The notes beneath the pieces were generated by a model. The model had not been told where the DNA came from. It saw only the letters and a list, made by a program, of their open reading frames with translations, and searched no databases. The translations under genes and the position numbers were made by a program. DNA of 5,514 nucleotides, from contig JAPLVI010000099.1 of the NCBI GenBank assembly GCA_026397195.1, positions 1 to 5,514 of the forward strand. The letters run 5' to 3'. Below are positions 1 to 3,903 of this stretch, piece after piece. The first letter of the stretch is position 1; each line of letters begins with the position of its first letter. Source of the stretch: Candidatus Berkelbacteria bacterium. Its GTDB lineage: Bacteria > Patescibacteriota > UBA1384 > JAHJRZ01.

Positions 1-167
1 TAAGATGTACGGCGGTTGAGCAGAAAGGCCACAGCAGACGGTATTCGGTAGCGGGCCCCTTCGACTGCGTGGACGGTGAAAGAGAATTGGTCTGCTGGAA
101 GACCTTTGAGCCACTTATCGAGTTGCTCCAGCCAAGGCCCATCAAGATCGAAGTCCTGATTAGCCAT
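1..167 (-). CDS. 5' part of a small hypothetical protein, paralogue of the gene at 1046-1360
   Basis: The complement strand opens with ATG at 167-165 and stays open for 55 codons to the window edge, so the C-terminus is missing. An AGAAGG Shine-Dalgarno-like stretch (complement of 175-180) sits seven bases before the ATG. The protein begins MANQDFDLDGPW and continues with FT-x-x-AV-x-x-A-x-Y around residues 30-40. The complete protein at 1046-1360 has the same landmarks in the same order (MA, DGPW, Q-x-D-x-W, FT-x-x-AV-x-x-A-x-Y), and the leader sequences just before both starts also align (GCGAGACC and a TATTACTT block). I infer two members of one family. The alpha-CTD-like part seen in the other copy would lie outside the window here. 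Function unknown; no signal peptide or membrane helix is visible in the part present. Confidence 0.75.
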   Translation of the reverse strand, partial: MANQDFDLDGPWLEQLDKWLKGLPADQFSFTVHAVEGARYRIPSAVAFLLNRRTS

Positions 168-215
168 TGCGAGACCTTCTTGGTCTGGTCGGTCTGGCTG
201 TGTTATCTATTTGTA

Positions 216-243
216 ATATTACTTAATACAACCGAAAAATCAA
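216..243 (-). promoter_or_regulatory. Probable sigma-70-type promoter for the gene before 167
   Basis: On the complement strand TTGATT (238-243) is followed after 16 bases by TAATAT (216-221). Transcription would start near 209 and give a leader of about 40 bases. The other two complement-strand genes in this window also have 16-base spacers. The -35 box is one of the weaker ones here, so the call rests on spacing and context. Confidence 0.5.
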
Positions 244-254
244 TATAAGACTTA

Positions 255-326
255 ATTTTTTTGCCTTTTTCTAAATGAACCCGACCTCGAGGCAAACCTC
301 GAAGTATTCAGGCGATTCCCAATAAA
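255..326. repeat. Inter-gene repeat R1 (short form)
   Basis: Positions 255-289 are identical over 35 bases to 798-832 of R2. Positions 290-326 match 909-945 of R2 at 34 of 37 positions. R1 lacks the 76 bases that separate these two blocks in R2. The right block contains a five-pair hairpin, CGAGG-CAAA-CCTCG (288-301), whose closing pair differs from R2 in a compensating way. The repeat lies between the divergently transcribed genes before 167 and after 399. Together with R2 it brackets the membrane-protein gene as a direct repeat about 543 bases apart. Confidence 0.85.
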
Positions 327-333
327 TTCAAAA

Positions 334-362
334 TCGACAATACATTCATAAGATAGTAATAT
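334..362 (+). promoter_or_regulatory. Probable promoter of the small membrane protein gene
   Basis: TCGACA (334-339) and TAATAT (357-362) are 17 bases apart, a standard sigma-70 spacing. The predicted start near 369 leaves a leader of about 30 bases carrying the strong ribosome-binding site of the gene at 399. The promoter begins directly after repeat R1. Confidence 0.55.
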
Positions 363-398
363 AAATACGAGCAAACGAAGCGAGGAGGAGCACCAAAG

Positions 399-653
399 AT
401 GCCCCTGAAACATCTGGTCTTTCTGGCACTTACCGTTGCCATTGCGACCCTCTCGGTTGTCGTCAGCTACTCAACTCACTCTGTGGTCCCGTCATTTCTG
501 GTGGGGGTGGTCGGCTATCTAGCGGCAATCTTCACCTTCTTCATGGGCATCAAGAGGACAACGCAGCTACTTGGCCTATACGTCATCGTTCCCACCCTCG
601 CAGCCATGATTTTCACCATGCCGCTACTCTGGCCTCTATTTCACCATCCGTAA
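399..653 (+). CDS. Small hypothetical membrane protein with three predicted helices
   Basis: This is an 84-residue protein that I do not recognise. It is almost entirely hydrophobic, with three likely membrane helices at about residues 5-24, 30-50 and 56-79. The only clearly charged loop (IKR, residues 51-53) lies between helices 2 and 3. By the positive-inside rule this puts the N-terminus and that loop in the cytoplasm and the short FHHP tail outside. The start is well supported: GAGGAGGAG (382-390) lies eight bases before the ATG, and a promoter lies upstream at 334-362. The gene stands alone between repeats R1 and R2 and is followed by hairpins and a T-run. No motif points to transport, toxin or holin activity, though a small toxin or accessory membrane protein is possible. 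Confidence 0.8.
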   Translation: MPLKHLVFLALTVAIATLSVVVSYSTHSVVPSFLVGVVGYLAAIFTFFMGIKRTTQLLGLYVIVPTLAAMIFTMPLLWPLFHHP

Positions 654-662
654 ACTGTTCTG

Positions 663-749
663 TCGGCGCCCTGCCGATAAACCACGACCACAACGAGGGC
701 TGGGAGGAGCAATCCTCATTCTTTATACGAAATACAACACCCAGCCCTC
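663..749 (+). other. Structured 3' region after the membrane protein gene: nested hairpins
   Basis: A first hairpin, TCGGC-GCCCT-GCCGA, lies at 663-677. A second element has perfect ten-base arms GAGGGCTGGG (695-704) and CCCAGCCCTC (740-749). A small internal hairpin (704-717, sharing G704 with the outer arm) has stem GAGGA/TCCTC and a GCAA loop, which is a GNRA tetraloop. No T-run follows at once, so this is not itself a classical terminator. It could protect the 3' end of the mRNA, be part of a small RNA, or be a recombination or cassette-end structure. Confidence 0.5.
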
Positions 750-760
750 AGACTCACCTT

Positions 761-783
761 AAAAATCCTTGTTGGATTTTTTT
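761..783 (+). terminator. A/T-rich intrinsic terminator after the membrane protein gene
   Basis: AAAAATCC (761-768), loop TTGTT, then GGATTTTT (774-781) form an eight-pair stem. A run of seven T residues spans 777-783, partly inside the stem. The stem is weak (two G-C pairs), but it follows the larger hairpin at 695-749 and together they plausibly end the transcript. Confidence 0.55.
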
Positions 784-791
784 ATTTATAA

Positions 792-945
792 GGGTTGATT
801 TTTTTGCCTTTTTCTAAATGAACCCGACCTCGCAGCAAGCTGCTAGGTATCAGGGCGGGTTCGTTGGTAAAGTAGCAGCTCCGCTGCCCCTATTGGCCTT
901 CATCCCTGAGGCAAACCTCAAGGTATTCAGGCGATTTCCAATAAA
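792..945. repeat. Inter-gene repeat R2 (long form)
   Basis: The left end, GGGTTGATTTTT (792-803), is shared with R3 and R4. Positions 798-832 equal R1 255-289, and 909-945 match R1 290-326 with three differences. The 76 bases between (833-908) are absent from R1. Several hairpins are visible: GAACCCG (820-826) with CGGGTTC (856-862), GCAGC-AA-GCTGC (832-843), GCAGC-TCC-GCTGC (875-887) and TGAGG-CAAA-CCTCA (907-920). The element fills most of the 392-base gene-free stretch between 653 and 1046. I see no open reading frame in it with a convincing start. Confidence 0.85.
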
Positions 946-984
946 AAAACGCAGGGGGTGTGGCTCTCGGGGAAAGCCCCTGCG
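943..984 (-). terminator. Intrinsic terminator of the complement-strand gene 1046-1360
   Basis: Arms CGCAGGGG (950-957) and CCCCTGCG (977-984) are perfectly complementary over eight bases. Read on the complement strand, the stem is followed by seven T residues (complement of 943-949). The T-run is continuous with the right end of repeat R2. Between 985 and 1045 nothing else is recognisable. Confidence 0.75.
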
Positions 985-1045
985 GGGGTAGGGAATGCGA
1001 GGGAGTATTGGGCAGGTGATTGACGTTGAGGTTGGATGTTGTACT

Positions 1046-1360
1046 TCATCGGCTGGCGTTGGCCGGGCCGAGTTCGGTGATGTCGTGCGCCTCGAGGAAG
1101 GCCATGACCACCTTCATGGTCTGGGGACCGATTTGCCCAAGAGCCAGCAGCTCGTCTCGGGTCTTGGTGATGACGTGTCGAACAGTGACCTGTTCGAAGT
1201 GTCTCGGCATGCCAGGTTTCCTAGCAAGTGTTATGGACAAGCCATAACTTGCTCTGGTGACAGCATCGTTAGTGAAGGGACGAGGTCGCAGTTGTTTCCT
1301 GGACCACTCGTCGAATTGGCGATACCATGGTCCATCAAAGTTGAGTTCCGGTTCTGCCAT
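1046..1360 (-). CDS. Small protein with an RNA polymerase alpha-CTD-like (helix-hairpin-helix) C-terminal half
   Basis: This 104-residue protein has an N-terminal segment (residues 1-35, with FDGPW and Q-x-D-x-W) that it shares with the partial gene before 167. Residues about 35-95 read like the C-terminal domain of the RNA polymerase alpha subunit, with a LSI/L stretch and then TRDELLALGQIGPQTMKVV (67-85). The GQIGP turn followed by a helix fits the DNA-binding helix-hairpin-helix that in alpha contacts UP elements and activators. The fold assignment is by eye and uncertain in its first helices. If right, the protein could bind DNA or interact with transcription factors, but it lacks any alpha N-terminal domain. 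The start has an excellent AAGGAGGT site and its own promoter (1427-1454), and a terminator lies at 943-984. The coding strand contains an imperfect palindrome (1223-1253). The larger opposite-strand frame here is a shadow. Confidence 0.8.
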   Translation of the reverse strand: MAEPELNFDGPWYRQFDEWSRKQLRPRPFTNDAVTRASYGLSITLARKPGMPRHFEQVTVRHVITKTRDELLALGQIGPQTMKVVMAFLEAHDITELGPANASR

Positions 1361-1426
1361 CGCGAGACCTCCTTCATCCCAGTTGGTCTGATAGTGTTGT
1401 CTGTTTCTAGTATTACTTGCTTGTTT

Positions 1427-1454
1427 ATTATACGCAAAAATTGCTATTTGTCAA
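1427..1454 (-). promoter_or_regulatory. Strong sigma-70-type promoter of the alpha-CTD-like gene
   Basis: On the complement strand a consensus TTGACA (1449-1454) and a consensus TATAAT (1427-1432) are 16 bases apart. This predicts a transcript start near 1420 and a leader of about 60 bases ending in AAGGAGGT. Part of that leader, including GCGAGACC next to the start codon, is conserved before the paralogue at 167. Confidence 0.85.
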
Positions 1455-1469
1455 ATTATTCGTAATAAA

Positions 1470-1500
1470 GGGTTGATTTTTAGGGGATTTTATGAATAAA
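1470..1500. repeat. Inter-gene repeat R3 (core form)
   Basis: These 31 bases match 2773-2803 (R4) at 29 positions, in the same orientation. They start with GGGTTGATTTTT, the left end also found in R2, and continue with GGGGATTTTATGAATAAA, which resembles the right end of R1 and R2 (GGCGATT followed by AATAAA). R3 looks like a boundary in which left and right ends are directly joined. It lies between two complement-strand genes, and its A-run feeds the terminator of the gene at 1551-2285. Confidence 0.8.
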
Positions 1501-1542
1501 AAAAGGTCGCGGTAACCACGATGAGTTGTGATTTCCGCGACC
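1498..1542 (-). terminator. Intrinsic terminator of the complement-strand gene 1551-2285
   Basis: Arms GGTCGCGG (1505-1512) and CCGCGACC (1535-1542) pair perfectly over eight bases, with CAC/GTG pairing extending the stem inside. On the complement strand the stem is followed by seven T residues (complement of 1498-1504). The structure starts eight bases after the stop codon and shares its T-run with the end of repeat R3. Confidence 0.8.
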
Positions 1543-1550
1543 CGAGGTCA

Positions 1551-2285
1551 CTAGTCGGTATATTCCAGGTCGTCATCCCGAGCTCCGGGAGTCGAATCGG
1601 GGGTAGTACGGCCAACGTGAAGAACTATGGAGGGCCCGCCCGATTGACTGGCACCGATCTGTTGAGACTTGGCGCGCAGCATGAGCAGGGCGTTCTCGAA
1701 GGCGTGCGCCGTACGCAGGAGATGAGACTGATGGCGCCAGCCGTTCCGGACTTCATCCAGGTAGGTGTGGCACATAGCTCCGTATGCTTTGACGGTGAAG
1801 ACGGTAGCCAGGGCGTAGAGCAGGACGCCGATGGGAATGCGAGCCATCTCCTCACGTGGCACTTCAACGTGAAGGAGGGGGTCGAAGTCGAGGCCGGCGA
1901 TCTCTTCGTTTGATGTGGCAGCCTGAAGTCTCTCTGACTCCGCCGGATTGAACGCCGCTCTCACCCAGAGCTTGTTGCAGAAGTACTTTACCCTGCCCCA
2001 GTTGTCACTCTCATCATGTGAGATGAGATTGAGCTCGATGTAGGCGTAATCGAAGACCCGACGCCCACCAATCGTCCTGGTAACGATCCTGATGTGGCTT
2101 CCTCGTCCGTCCGCGACGTACGGCAACTGCTCCTCGATGAACCCGTGGAGCTGGTCAAGTCCCTCCAGACCAACCGGGTCTTCGAGCCCCTCGTAGGTCT
2201 GGATCCAGTCCAGGAATCGTGACTGACGCTCGCCGGCCGGTGAGTCCAGCTCTAACGGCTTGGGTACGAACTTGTCTTTCGCCAT
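1551..2285 (-). CDS. Hypothetical protein of 244 residues
   Basis: I do not recognise this protein. It has no N-terminal signal peptide. Residues 1-145 are charged and look soluble, with aromatic-rich patches around 79-110 (FDYAYIELNL and WGRVKYFCNKLWVR). Residues about 150-172 (IPIGVLLYALATVFTVKAYGA) are hydrophobic enough to be one membrane helix or a buried core helix. A helical stretch rich in His, Leu and Arg follows to about 210, then a polar, acidic tail ending DDDLEYTD. The start is supported by an AGAGGGAT site seven bases before the ATG and by a promoter at 2350-2377. The gene has its own terminator and is a one-gene unit. It appears GC-rich compared with the spacers on both sides. 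The 130-codon frame on the opposite strand is a shadow. Confidence 0.8.
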   Translation of the reverse strand: MAKDKFVPKPLELDSPAGERQSRFLDWIQTYEGLEDPVGLEGLDQLHGFIEEQLPYVADGRGSHIRIVTRTIGGRRVFDYAYIELNLISHDESDNWGRVKYFCNKLWVRAAFNPAESERLQAATSNEEIAGLDFDPLLHVEVPREEMARIPIGVLLYALATVFTVKAYGAMCHTYLDEVRNGWRHQSHLLRTAHAFENALLMLRAKSQQIGASQSGGPSIVLHVGRTTPDSTPGARDDDLEYTD

Positions 2286-2317
2286 GCTGATCCCTCTTTC
2301 GCCTGTTGGCAGATGTA

Positions 2318-2335
2318 GAGGAGATGTTTCTCCTC
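2318..2335 (-). other. Hairpin in the 5' leader of the 244-residue protein gene
   Basis: A perfect seven-base inverted repeat, GAGGAGA and TCTCCTC with a four-base loop, lies in the predicted leader between the promoter and the start codon at 2285. In the RNA one arm contains GGAG, so a Shine-Dalgarno-like sequence is tied up in a stem about 40 bases before the true site. It could stabilise the leader or affect translation. No start codon follows it at a suitable distance. Confidence 0.4.
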
Positions 2336-2349
2336 CAGGAACTGGTTTT

Positions 2350-2377
2350 ACTATACTCTTATTTACAAAATAGTCAA
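2350..2377 (-). promoter_or_regulatory. Sigma-70-type promoter of the 244-residue protein gene
   Basis: On the complement strand TTGACT (2372-2377) and TATAGT (2350-2355) are 16 bases apart, each one base off consensus. Transcription would begin near 2343 and give a leader of about 58 bases that contains the hairpin at 2318-2335. Confidence 0.75.
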
Positions 2378-2416
2378 TATTTAAGGATTAAAATTCTATC
2401 TATGGCCCAGCTTATC

Positions 2417-2444
2417 CACTACTATACTTCGCAGTATAGTAGTG
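2417..2444. repeat. Palindrome P1, upstream bracket of the TrpR-like gene
   Basis: The arm CACTACTATACT (2417-2428) is followed by loop TCGC and its exact 12-base complement (2433-2444). A near copy (P2) starts at the base after the stop codon of the TrpR-like gene. P1 ends 15 bases before the ATG at 2460. Each arm carries TATACT, a possible -10 box, on both strands, though no good -35 box fits. P1 could be an operator for the dimeric TrpR-like protein or a cassette end. Confidence 0.85.
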
Positions 2445-2459
2445 TTAAAGTTAGGTTGT

Positions 2460-2729
2460 ATGGTAAAAACTAATATTGATTTGAAGGCAAAAAAGGAATT
2501 CTTTGAGGCTTTGAAAAAAGTAGGCAAAGAAGACTTTGAAGGATTTTTTAAAGATTTGATGTCATCCGCTGAAATTAAAGACCTTTCTCGCAGATTCTTG
2601 GCTTCAAAACTTCTCAAACGAGGCAAGACCTATCAAGAGATTAGAGATTTGATGGGCATGAGCGAGGGGACCATCAATAAAGTCTATTTCAAAACCAAGG
2701 GCTCGCGCATCCTCCCACACCTCTTTTGA
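2460..2729 (+). CDS. TrpR/YerC-like helix-turn-helix DNA-binding protein
   Basis: The protein (89 residues from ATG 2460) is helical and matches the Trp-repressor superfamily, YerC/YecD type, by its central SSAEIKDLSRRFLASKLLKRG (residues 35-55). A helix-turn-helix follows, KTYQEIRDLMGMSEGTINKV (56-75), with a KGSRILPHLF end. Members bind DNA as dimers. The tryptophan-binding residues of true TrpR cannot be confirmed by eye, so tryptophan sensing should not be assumed. An upstream GTG at 2442 in the same frame lies inside palindrome P1. I prefer ATG 2460 because the protein homology starts after it and AGGT precedes it, although the spacing is short. The gene is AT-rich, unlike its neighbours on both sides, and is bracketed by P1 and P2. 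I found no clear promoter with both boxes. Self-regulation through P1 is an attractive inference. Confidence 0.85.
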   Translation: MVKTNIDLKAKKEFFEALKKVGKEDFEGFFKDLMSSAEIKDLSRRFLASKLLKRGKTYQEIRDLMGMSEGTINKVYFKTKGSRILPHLF

Positions 2730-2757
2730 CACTTCTATACTTCGCAGTAGAGAAGTG
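2730..2757. repeat. Palindrome P2, downstream bracket of the TrpR-like gene
   Basis: The arm CACTTCTATACT (2730-2741), loop TCGC and second arm (2746-2757) pair at 11 of 12 positions, with an A-G mismatch (2737 against 2750). It has the same size and loop as P1. The bases that follow (AAG-TAGG) also resemble those after P1, so the pair forms a direct repeat longer than the palindrome itself. P2 begins at the base after the stop codon. No T-run follows, so it is not a standard terminator. Confidence 0.85.
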
Positions 2758-2772
2758 ACCAAGCTAGGAGTT

Positions 2773-2845
2773 GGGTTGATTTTTAGGCGATTTTATGATT
2801 AAAGCCAGAAGAGGGGCGATGCCCCTCCTCTGGGGCTCCACCCCC
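2773..2845. repeat. Inter-gene repeat R4 with double GC-rich hairpin
   Basis: The first 31 bases match R3 at 29 positions, including GGGTTGATTTTT. From 2798 to 2845 the sequence matches R5 (3671-3718) at 43 of 48 positions. The second part folds into CCAGA-A-GAGGGGC, loop GAT, GCCCCTC-C-TCTGG (2805-2833). The second hairpin is GGGG-CTCCA-CCCC. The rest of the 2730-2995 spacer (2846-2932) shows no gene; it holds GAGG-CT-CCTC and an A-rich then T-rich run just before the next promoter. Confidence 0.8.
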
Positions 2846-2932
2846 CTAGACGCCCACCGCAAAACACTGCACTGGACCCCTCTGAGGCTCCTCTCCTAAA
2901 AGCAAACAAAAAAACACGATTTTATTTTTTTA

Positions 2933-2961
2933 TTGACAATACTCTCAATAATTGCTAGAAT
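2933..2961 (+). promoter_or_regulatory. Strong sigma-70-type promoter of the 203-residue protein gene
   Basis: A consensus TTGACA (2933-2938) and TAGAAT (2956-2961) are exactly 17 bases apart. Transcription would start near 2968 and give a leader of about 28 bases with GAGGTGAAGG (2983-2992) in front of the ATG at 2996. Confidence 0.85.
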
Positions 2962-2995
2962 ATGGCAGCGTAAATCATCAACGAGGTGAAGGCAG

Positions 2996-3607
2996 ATGCC
3001 AAGCTTCAGCCTTAGGAAGTTCCTCGAAAGAGTGAGGGCTCTGCCTGTCACCATCCACGACATCGAGAGAATCCTAACGGATTCAATCCCTGCTGTGGAG
3101 GAGCTAACAGGAGCGCTCAAGCTCGCCGCCACCCACATGCCCATGCCGGTCATGGGCAACGTCTACTCCATCACAATCTGGGAAGAAGCTTCGGGAGCTT
3201 TTTCCGAGCGTCAGGCAATGAGGAACGCTCTCGTCAAGGAACTCGGCGAGCCAATGTCAGAGGAAGAGCTGTCTGATGGTTGTCGGCTCTTCTTCCGGTC
3301 AGAAGACCAGAGACTGCCTCGCACCCATGTCCATAAGGTGTTGGGCGAGGAGCGCCTAGCCAAGCTCTGCACTGCACTGAGGCGGGGAGAACGGGCCATC
3401 CTTGATGAAGCCCTGGTGGCGATGGAGATGTTCCTTCGCGATGTCGACGGCAAAACGCGAGCAGTAACAGCAGTCCTAAGCCACAAGCTCCCTCCCGAAC
3501 GAATCCCGGTAGTTCTCGGGGTGATACAAATCGTTGCTCGGGAGTTTCGAGCGAAGAACCAAGGCAGCCGACAAGACGGCGGTCAAACCCCCAATCGGTC
3601 CGCGTAA
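2996..3607 (+). CDS. Hypothetical protein of 203 residues
   Basis: I do not recognise this protein. It looks soluble and mostly helical, with no signal peptide and no membrane helix. A Lys/Arg/Leu-rich start (SLRKFLERVRALP) leads to a Met/Pro-rich patch (THMPMPVMGN, 47-55) and then a long charged region. A final hydrophobic helix (IPVVLGVIQIVAREF, 170-184) precedes a polar tail rich in Gln, Gly, Asn and Arg. The start is well supported by the strong GAGGTGAAGG site and the promoter at 2933-2961. The last codons and the stop lie inside the arm of a large terminator-like stem (3593-3665), with TAA as the loop of a local six-pair hairpin. The gene is GC-rich compared with the AT-rich sequence immediately before and after it and is the only gene between repeats R4 and R5. 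The 134-codon complement-strand frame is a shadow. Confidence 0.8.
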   Translation: MPSFSLRKFLERVRALPVTIHDIERILTDSIPAVEELTGALKLAATHMPMPVMGNVYSITIWEEASGAFSERQAMRNALVKELGEPMSEEELSDGCRLFFRSEDQRLPRTHVHKVLGEERLAKLCTALRRGERAILDEALVAMEMFLRDVDGKTRAVTAVLSHKLPPERIPVVLGVIQIVAREFRAKNQGSRQDGGQTPNRSA

Positions 3608-3668
3608 CGCGGAGTTGCATAGCGCCCCAAGCGCACACCCCCGCAGCTCCACTCTCGGACCGATTTTT
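3593..3668 (+). terminator. Large branched terminator overlapping the stop codon of the 203-residue protein
   Basis: Arm AATCGGTCCG (3593-3602) pairs perfectly over ten bases with CGGACCGATT (3656-3665). A T-run spans 3664-3668. Inside, GGAGTTGC (3611-3618) pairs with GCAGCTCC with one wobble, and two GCGC blocks can pair within that. A local alternative, TCCGCG-TAA-CGCGGA (3599-3613), places the stop codon in a loop. Such a large interrupted stem is unusual for a simple terminator; a cassette-end or recombination role is possible. Confidence 0.6.
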
Positions 3669-3670
3669 AA

Positions 3671-3718
3671 ATTAAAGCCAGAAGAGGGGCGGCACCCCTC
3701 CTTTGGGGCTCCGCCCCC
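3671..3718. repeat. Inter-gene repeat R5 (hairpin part only)
   Basis: These 48 bases match R4 2798-2845 at 43 positions, starting ATTAAAGCCAGAAGAGGGG. The inner hairpin is GAGGGG-CGGCA-CCCCTC. The second is a perfect TTTGGGG-CTCCGC-CCCCAAA. GGGGCGG (3686-3692) could alternatively pair with CCGCCCC (3711-3717). The GGGTTGATTTTT left end of R2 to R4 is absent; CGATTTTTAA from the preceding terminator occupies its place. R5 marks the edge between the GC-rich gene and the AT-rich restriction-modification region. Confidence 0.8.
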
Positions 3719-3735
3719 AAACCGCGGAAAATACC

Positions 3736-3765
3736 TTGACTTTTTTCTAATTTTATGGATATGAT
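3736..3765 (+). promoter_or_regulatory. Promoter of the structured RNA or leader before the restriction-modification genes
   Basis: TTGACT (3736-3741) and TATGAT (3760-3765) are 18 bases apart, each one base from consensus. Transcription would begin near 3772. The first thing transcribed is the structured stretch that ends in the T-run at 3915-3920. Confidence 0.65.
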
Positions 3766-3786
3766 AGGGGAAATTAATGGGAGAAT

Positions 3787-3903
3787 ATGGGAATCAAGTT
3801 AAATCGAAAAATTAGGCATGCCTCGGCACCAAAAAGTTTGGTGCGCGGGTCAAAAATATCGTTGGTCGGCATTTATTATCCGTCCAAATGCAGTTTGGAA
3901 TAG
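3787..3903 (+). CDS. Possible 38-codon ORF inside the candidate leader RNA
   Basis: ATG at 3787 opens 38 codons, reading MGIKLNRKIRHASAPKSLV and ending CSLE before TAG (3901-3903), with GGGAG a few bases upstream. The product is small and basic and has no family I know. Its stop codon lies inside the terminator structure, so translation would disturb that fold, as in leader-peptide attenuation. It does not contain a run of one amino acid typical of biosynthetic leader peptides. An open frame this short could be chance. Confidence 0.2.
   Translation: MGIKLNRKIRHASAPKSLVRGSKISLVGIYYPSKCSLE

Noticed and set aside
792..945. A tRNA-like TTCG/GGGTTCG element inside repeat R2
   Set aside because: Only a T-arm-like stretch is present; there is no cloverleaf, acceptor stem or anticodon arm of correct spacing.
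995..1465. A 156-codon plus-strand open frame
   Set aside because: It overlaps the alpha-CTD-like gene on the other strand, which has a consensus promoter, a strong ribosome-binding site and a paralogue. The plus frame has none of these and runs through the promoter and leader.
1521..1913. A 130-codon plus-strand open frame
   Set aside because: It is a shadow of the 244-residue complement-strand gene, starting inside that gene's terminator, with no ribosome-binding site.
1551..2285. Similarity of the 244-residue protein's N-terminus (LELDSP...FLDW) to the DGPW...D-x-W segment of the two paralogues
   Set aside because: The match is only a few scattered residues with different spacing, too little to call homology.
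2442..2459. GTG at 2442 as start of the TrpR-like protein
   Set aside because: It lies inside palindrome P1 and adds six residues with no family similarity; ATG 2460 fits the family start and clears the palindrome.
3234..3638. A 134-codon complement-strand open frame
   Set aside because: It is a shadow of the 203-residue gene, crossing its stop codon and terminator arm, with Trp/Cys/Arg-rich unnatural composition.
255..3718. A CRISPR array
   Set aside because: The repeats are irregularly spaced, differ in length, and enclose genes rather than short unique spacers.
255..3718. Canonical integron attC sites
   Set aside because: The RYYYAAC and GTTRRRY core pair is not found in the expected inverted arrangement at the repeats, genes lie on both strands, and no integrase gene is visible.
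3534..3764. A 76-codon plus-strand open frame
   Set aside because: It runs through the end of the 203-residue gene, the terminator, repeat R5 and the next promoter, so it is not a plausible gene.
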